NCBI RefSeq assembly: GCF_900114135.1
Contig: NZ_FORY01000012.1
Coordinates: 35,403-99,402 of the forward strand
Length of the DNA stretch: 64,000 bases
DNA from: Celeribacter halophilus
Lineage (GTDB): Bacteria; Pseudomonadota; Alphaproteobacteria; Rhodobacterales; Rhodobacteraceae
Reading direction: 5' to 3'
The translations under genes and the position numbers were made by a program. Below, one piece after another: positions 61,303 to 64,000 of this stretch; within the stretch, counting starts at the first letter, position 1, and every line of letters begins with the position of its first letter. A model generated the notes under the pieces. It did no database searches. It was not told the DNA's origin and was given only the letters and a program-made list of their open reading frames with translations.

Positions 61303-63698
61303 TCCGGATTCTGGGTTATATTCTTGGTCTTGCTCTGATGCCACAGGTTCTGTTTGCGGAAGTCATAACTGTGCGTTCCGGCGAGCATGCAGGGTTTTCG
61401 CGTCTTGTGATGCAGTTTTCGGCAAAGACAGACTGGGCATTCGGTCGGTCAGAGCAGGGCTATGAGTTTCATGTGCCGGATGAAGATATATATTTCGACA
61501 CAAGTGCTGTTTTTCAAAGGATTCCACGTCAACGTATTGCAAACGTAAAGGGTGGCAATGCTTATCTTCAGGTGGTCATTCCGGAAAATGTTCATGCAGA
61601 TGTATTCGAGCTGCGCGAGGGACGTGTGGTTATTGATATAAAAGACGGTGCGCCCGATGCATCGTCGGAATTTGAGCAGCCTTTGATTGACCATGTAAAT
61701 GGCGATGAAACAGTTCTCTCTCCCTTAGAGGGGGGTGAGGGGAAGGACGCTGTGTCGGTGCCTGTTGCTCCTGATATTATAATTTCGGGGGAAGGAGACG
61801 ACGGTTTTGTTTCTGCCGCAGATGAGTGGGTATCCGATGAAGAACTGATTGGGGAGGCCGATAGAAATTTTCCTTTAGACGGAGGCCGCTTTCAGAAAAA
61901 TAAAGCATCAAATGCTCTTTTGGATGCGGAGGATGCGTTCAGTGAGAACCTTGATGATGTAAGCGACTTGGAGCGTAGGTTGCTTGAGCAGATCGGGCGC
62001 GCTGTCTCGCAAGGATTGTTAGAGCCGGAGGTGTCGCAAGCTGATCGAGCTGAAAATGGGACAATCGAGCCTCAAGAGGAGGCAGTGTCAGCGGATAGTG
62101 GCAACCGCGAAACTATAATATCGGAGGAGGACACTGTAGAACTATCCCACATACATATTCAGTCTTCGATGGACCGCGAACGGGGTGGTGCCTCGGAGCT
62201 GAAGATTATTGAAGGAAGTCGGTCTATTTGTTTGGATGACCGCCAAGTTCAAATTTCACAGTGGGGGAGGGCTGTGGAAGATGGCCAAAGCTTATCTCAT
62301 TTGCGAGCAAAAATTCTCGGTGAGTTTGATCGACCGGATCCCAAAGGCATTAGAGATCTTGCGCGATATTACCTTTATTTGACTTTCGGAGCGGAAGCCA
62401 AATCTGTGTTGCGTGATTTCGGTGTCAAAGTGGAGGGGCACGACATTCTTTGGGCCATGGCGGACATCATGGACCAAAGCTTTACAGAGGTTTCCAGTCC
62501 GTTATCTCATCAGTTCCAGTGCGATACATCTGTGGCTCTTTGGTCAGTTTTGTCTAAAAAGGCACTTGATCCGGATGAAGACTATAACATGAATAGTATT
62601 CTATCGACATTTTCAGCATTGCCATTCCATCTGCGACGACATCTTGGCCCGATATTATCGGATCGTTTCCTTGCAATTGGAGATACGGAGAGCGTGCAAT
62701 ACATTCAAAATGCGATGCTGCGCGGAATCGAACGTCAGAGCGATGCGTCTGTCTTACTGAACGCAAAGTTGGCTCTTGCGGAGGGGGACTTAAAGTCCGG
62801 TGAGGATAAACTTAAATATATTATTGCAGAAAATGGCGCATATGCTCCGGAAGCGCTTGTTAAACTAATTCAATTGAAAGCTAAGGATGGCGAGGAAATT
62901 GATGAAAGTATTGCAGAAACAGTTGAAGCGTTTGCGGTTGAGTTCCGTGGTGACCCCTTCGAAGGAAAGCTACAAGAGGCAGCGATCTTAGCTCAAATCT
63001 ATTCGGGAAAACCGGATGTCGCGGTTGAGAAGGTTTTTGCCCTAAAGCAGGAGGAAGGGTCAGATAATCTAGACCTTACGAATCTTACCTCCCGCGCTCT
63101 TGAAACGCTGGCTCAGGCCCCAGATGATACTTTGTTTTTAAAGACTATTTGGCAGCACAAGGATGGCATATCTCAAGCGGACTTCTCAAATAGCGCGCGC
63201 CTTGCGGTCTCAAGGCGCTTGCTGGATCTTGGGTTTTTCCAACAATCCTTGGAGTTTATGCCTGAAGCTGATGGCCTGATGAGTGATGATGCCAAAATAT
63301 TATTAGCTGAAGCGTTCTATGGCATTGGAGATATGCAAAACGCGTTGAAATATGCGCTAGACGTTGATCATGAAGAGTCGCGGGAAATTGCAGCGAAAGC
63401 ATATTTTTATCTAAACGATATTGAGAAAGCGGCAGAGCTTTTAAAAAGCAACCCCATTGATGCTGAGCGGGAAACCTTCGCCTTGCTTGCAGAGGATTGG
63501 GAGAGCCTCGTTGAGGCGAATTCACCGAGCATGTCCAATTTTGCAAATGTAATGAAAGATGGAGGTTTCGCGCTCAATGAGGAAAAGAGCGGTAAAAAAC
63601 CGTCTCTTGCATCCGCTGAAGCTATCGTCGCTTCAAGTCAAAGAGCGAGGGAAATGTTCGAAGATGTGACCTGCCCCCCATCGGCCCCTCGTTCATAA
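61299..63698 (+). CDS. Large exported motor-operon protein, C terminus cut by IS element
   Basis: 799 residues. A signal peptide ([20 protein letters not shown]) is followed by a beta-rich N-terminal module (about residues 22-115, ending [12 protein letters not shown]), then an acidic, low-complexity linker (about 120-310). The C-terminal 450 residues are helical and TPR/Sel1-like ([48 protein letters not shown]). No known family recognised. The native frame runs into an insertion sequence whose terminal repeat begins at 63667, so the last ten codons (TCPPSAPRS) come from the element. Possibly a MotC-like periplasmic motor part; see findings. Base composition is more AT-rich than the rest of the window. 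Confidence 0.75.
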   Translation: MIRILGYILGLALMPQVLFAEVITVRSGEHAGFSRLVMQFSAKTDWAFGRSEQGYEFHVPDEDIYFDTSAVFQRIPRQRIANVKGGNAYLQVVIPENVHADVFELREGRVVIDIKDGAPDASSEFEQPLIDHVNGDETVLSPLEGGEGKDAVSVPVAPDIIISGEGDDGFVSAADEWVSDEELIGEADRNFPLDGGRFQKNKASNALLDAEDAFSENLDDVSDLERRLLEQIGRAVSQGLLEPEVSQADRAENGTIEPQEEAVSADSGNRETIISEEDTVELSHIHIQSSMDRERGGASELKIIEGSRSICLDDRQVQISQWGRAVEDGQSLSHLRAKILGEFDRPDPKGIRDLARYYLYLTFGAEAKSVLRDFGVKVEGHDILWAMADIMDQSFTEVSSPLSHQFQCDTSVALWSVLSKKALDPDEDYNMNSILSTFSALPFHLRRHLGPILSDRFLAIGDTESVQYIQNAMLRGIERQSDASVLLNAKLALAEGDLKSGEDKLKYIIAENGAYAPEALVKLIQLKAKDGEEIDESIAETVEAFAVEFRGDPFEGKLQEAAILAQIYSGKPDVAVEKVFALKQEEGSDNLDLTNLTSRALETLAQAPDDTLFLKTIWQHKDGISQADFSNSARLAVSRRLLDLGFFQQSLEFMPEADGLMSDDAKILLAEAFYGIGDMQNALKYALDVDHEESREIAAKAYFYLNDIEKAAELLKSNPIDAERETFALLAEDWESLVEANSPSMSNFANVMKDGGFALNEEKSGKKPSLASAEAIVASSQRAREMFEDVTCPPSAPRS

Positions 63699-64000
63699 TG
63701 AGAGTCTGCGGGTTTGATTTTGATAATCATGGATTTCGGTTTGGGCAAGCGCGCCGTGCGCGGAGCCCTCAAATTGCTCAAGCGCTCGGCGCGCCTGCAG
63801 TGGCGTTTGGTTTCCAAGTGATGAGTGCGGCCTGACGGCATTGTAGTCGTATCGCCAAAGGGCCAGCTTCCGCCGCGCTTCGTCCAGAGTGTCGAATATC
63901 TCCTCATTCAACAACTCGTCGCGCAGACTGCCATTGAAGCTTTCGATAAAGGCATTCTGCTGTGGCTTGCCTGGGTCAATGTAATGCCAAGGCACCTCGT
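63667..64000 (-). mobile_element. IS3-family insertion sequence, one end, runs off the window
   Basis: The terminal repeat starts TGACCTGCCCCCC at 63667, 26 bases outside the transposase stop, as is usual for IS3-family elements, whose ends begin with TG. The element is inserted in the 3' end of the large exported gene. The other end and any target duplication are beyond base 64000. Confidence 0.8.
63693..64000 (-). CDS. IS3-family transposase OrfB, C-terminal part
   Basis: About 102 residues of an rve-type (DDE) integrase domain, open beyond the right edge. The catalytic Glu is in [43 protein letters not shown] is the hallmark C-terminal stretch of IS3-family (IS51/IS407-like) transposases. 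A possible GTG at 63995 is not the true start, since the frame continues upstream. Confidence 0.88.
   Translation of the reverse strand, partial: EVPWHYIDPGKPQQNAFIESFNGSLRDELLNEEIFDTLDEARRKLALWRYDYNAVRPHSSLGNQTPLQARRALEQFEGSAHGALAQTEIHDYQNQTRRLSL

Noticed and set aside
1..64000. tRNA, rRNA, CRISPR arrays, prophage or defence island
   Set aside because: None recognised in any intergenic interval; genes are core metabolism, envelope and motility except the IS element at the right edge.

Overview
The window reads as a chromosomal segment of a roseobacter-type alphaproteobacterium (Rhodobacterales). The evidence is a Smo/MtlK-type polyol uptake operon, the 44-residue aa3-oxidase subunit IV, a DmdC-like long acyl-CoA dehydrogenase, plant-type GshA, poly-hydroxybutyrate genes (phbA, phbB), a TIGR02302/DUF4175 protein, a MotE-type flagellar protein and a near-consensus CtrA box in the flagellar divergent promoter. 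Almost all of it is dense core genome. The only clear mobile DNA is an IS3-family element at the right edge. No tRNA, rRNA or CRISPR array was recognised. || Layout. 1-3090: end of a polyol ABC transporter (permease, ATPase) and a mannitol dehydrogenase. 3078-6343: zinc uptake locus znuB-znuC-zur divergent from znuA, with a paired operator between them. 6428-9143: S49 peptidase, a tiny zinc-ribbon membrane protein, a Ca/Na antiporter and a FolM-like reductase. 9440-13070: uvrC-pgsA-moaD-moaE-rpiB. 13159-16462 (minus): coiled-coil membrane protein, BON/OmpA protein, ubiA; divergent from rsmE, a membrane protein and gshA. 19189-23086 (minus): plsY and an overlapping run of pyrB, two small membrane-protein genes and a catalytically dead dihydroorotase homologue. 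23206-30391: uracil-DNA glycosylase, moaB, DsbD-N-like protein, yqgE, acyl-CoA dehydrogenase/MBL hydrolase/DUF unit, oxidase subunit IV and a lipoprotein. 30395-33156 (minus): azlCD, a membrane protein, and greA with a terminator in its leader. 33499-40204: ETF-QO, TPR protein, ispE, polyprenyl synthase, DUF2007, TrmN6-like methyltransferase, DUF465 protein. 40228-43245 (minus): EamA exporter, phbB, phbA. 43413-45879: EAL phosphodiesterase divergent from an Aer-like PAS protein. 45818-51831: TlpA-like thioredoxin, argH, lptM-like lipoprotein, lysA, TIGR02302 protein. 51845-55352: zinc-ribbon protein, ftsE-ftsX-plsC. 55430-63698: flagellar cluster fliP-fliN-fliH-fliF (minus) divergent from fliL, an unknown gene, motE, motA and a large exported protein whose C-terminal end is cut by the IS element. 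|| How the parts fit. Many genes overlap by 1 to 11 bases and are probably translationally coupled (znuBC/zur, pyrB run, argH/lptM, ftsX/plsC, fliF/fliH/fliN). The most interesting signals are the inactive dihydroorotase with two membrane genes nested between it and pyrB, the terminator 20 bases ahead of greA, a 13-mer shared by the phbA and phbB upstream regions at the same distance, mutually exclusive hairpins ahead of ftsE, and the unknown 799-residue motor-operon protein interrupted by an insertion sequence. All functional calls rest on reading motifs by eye; no database search was possible.
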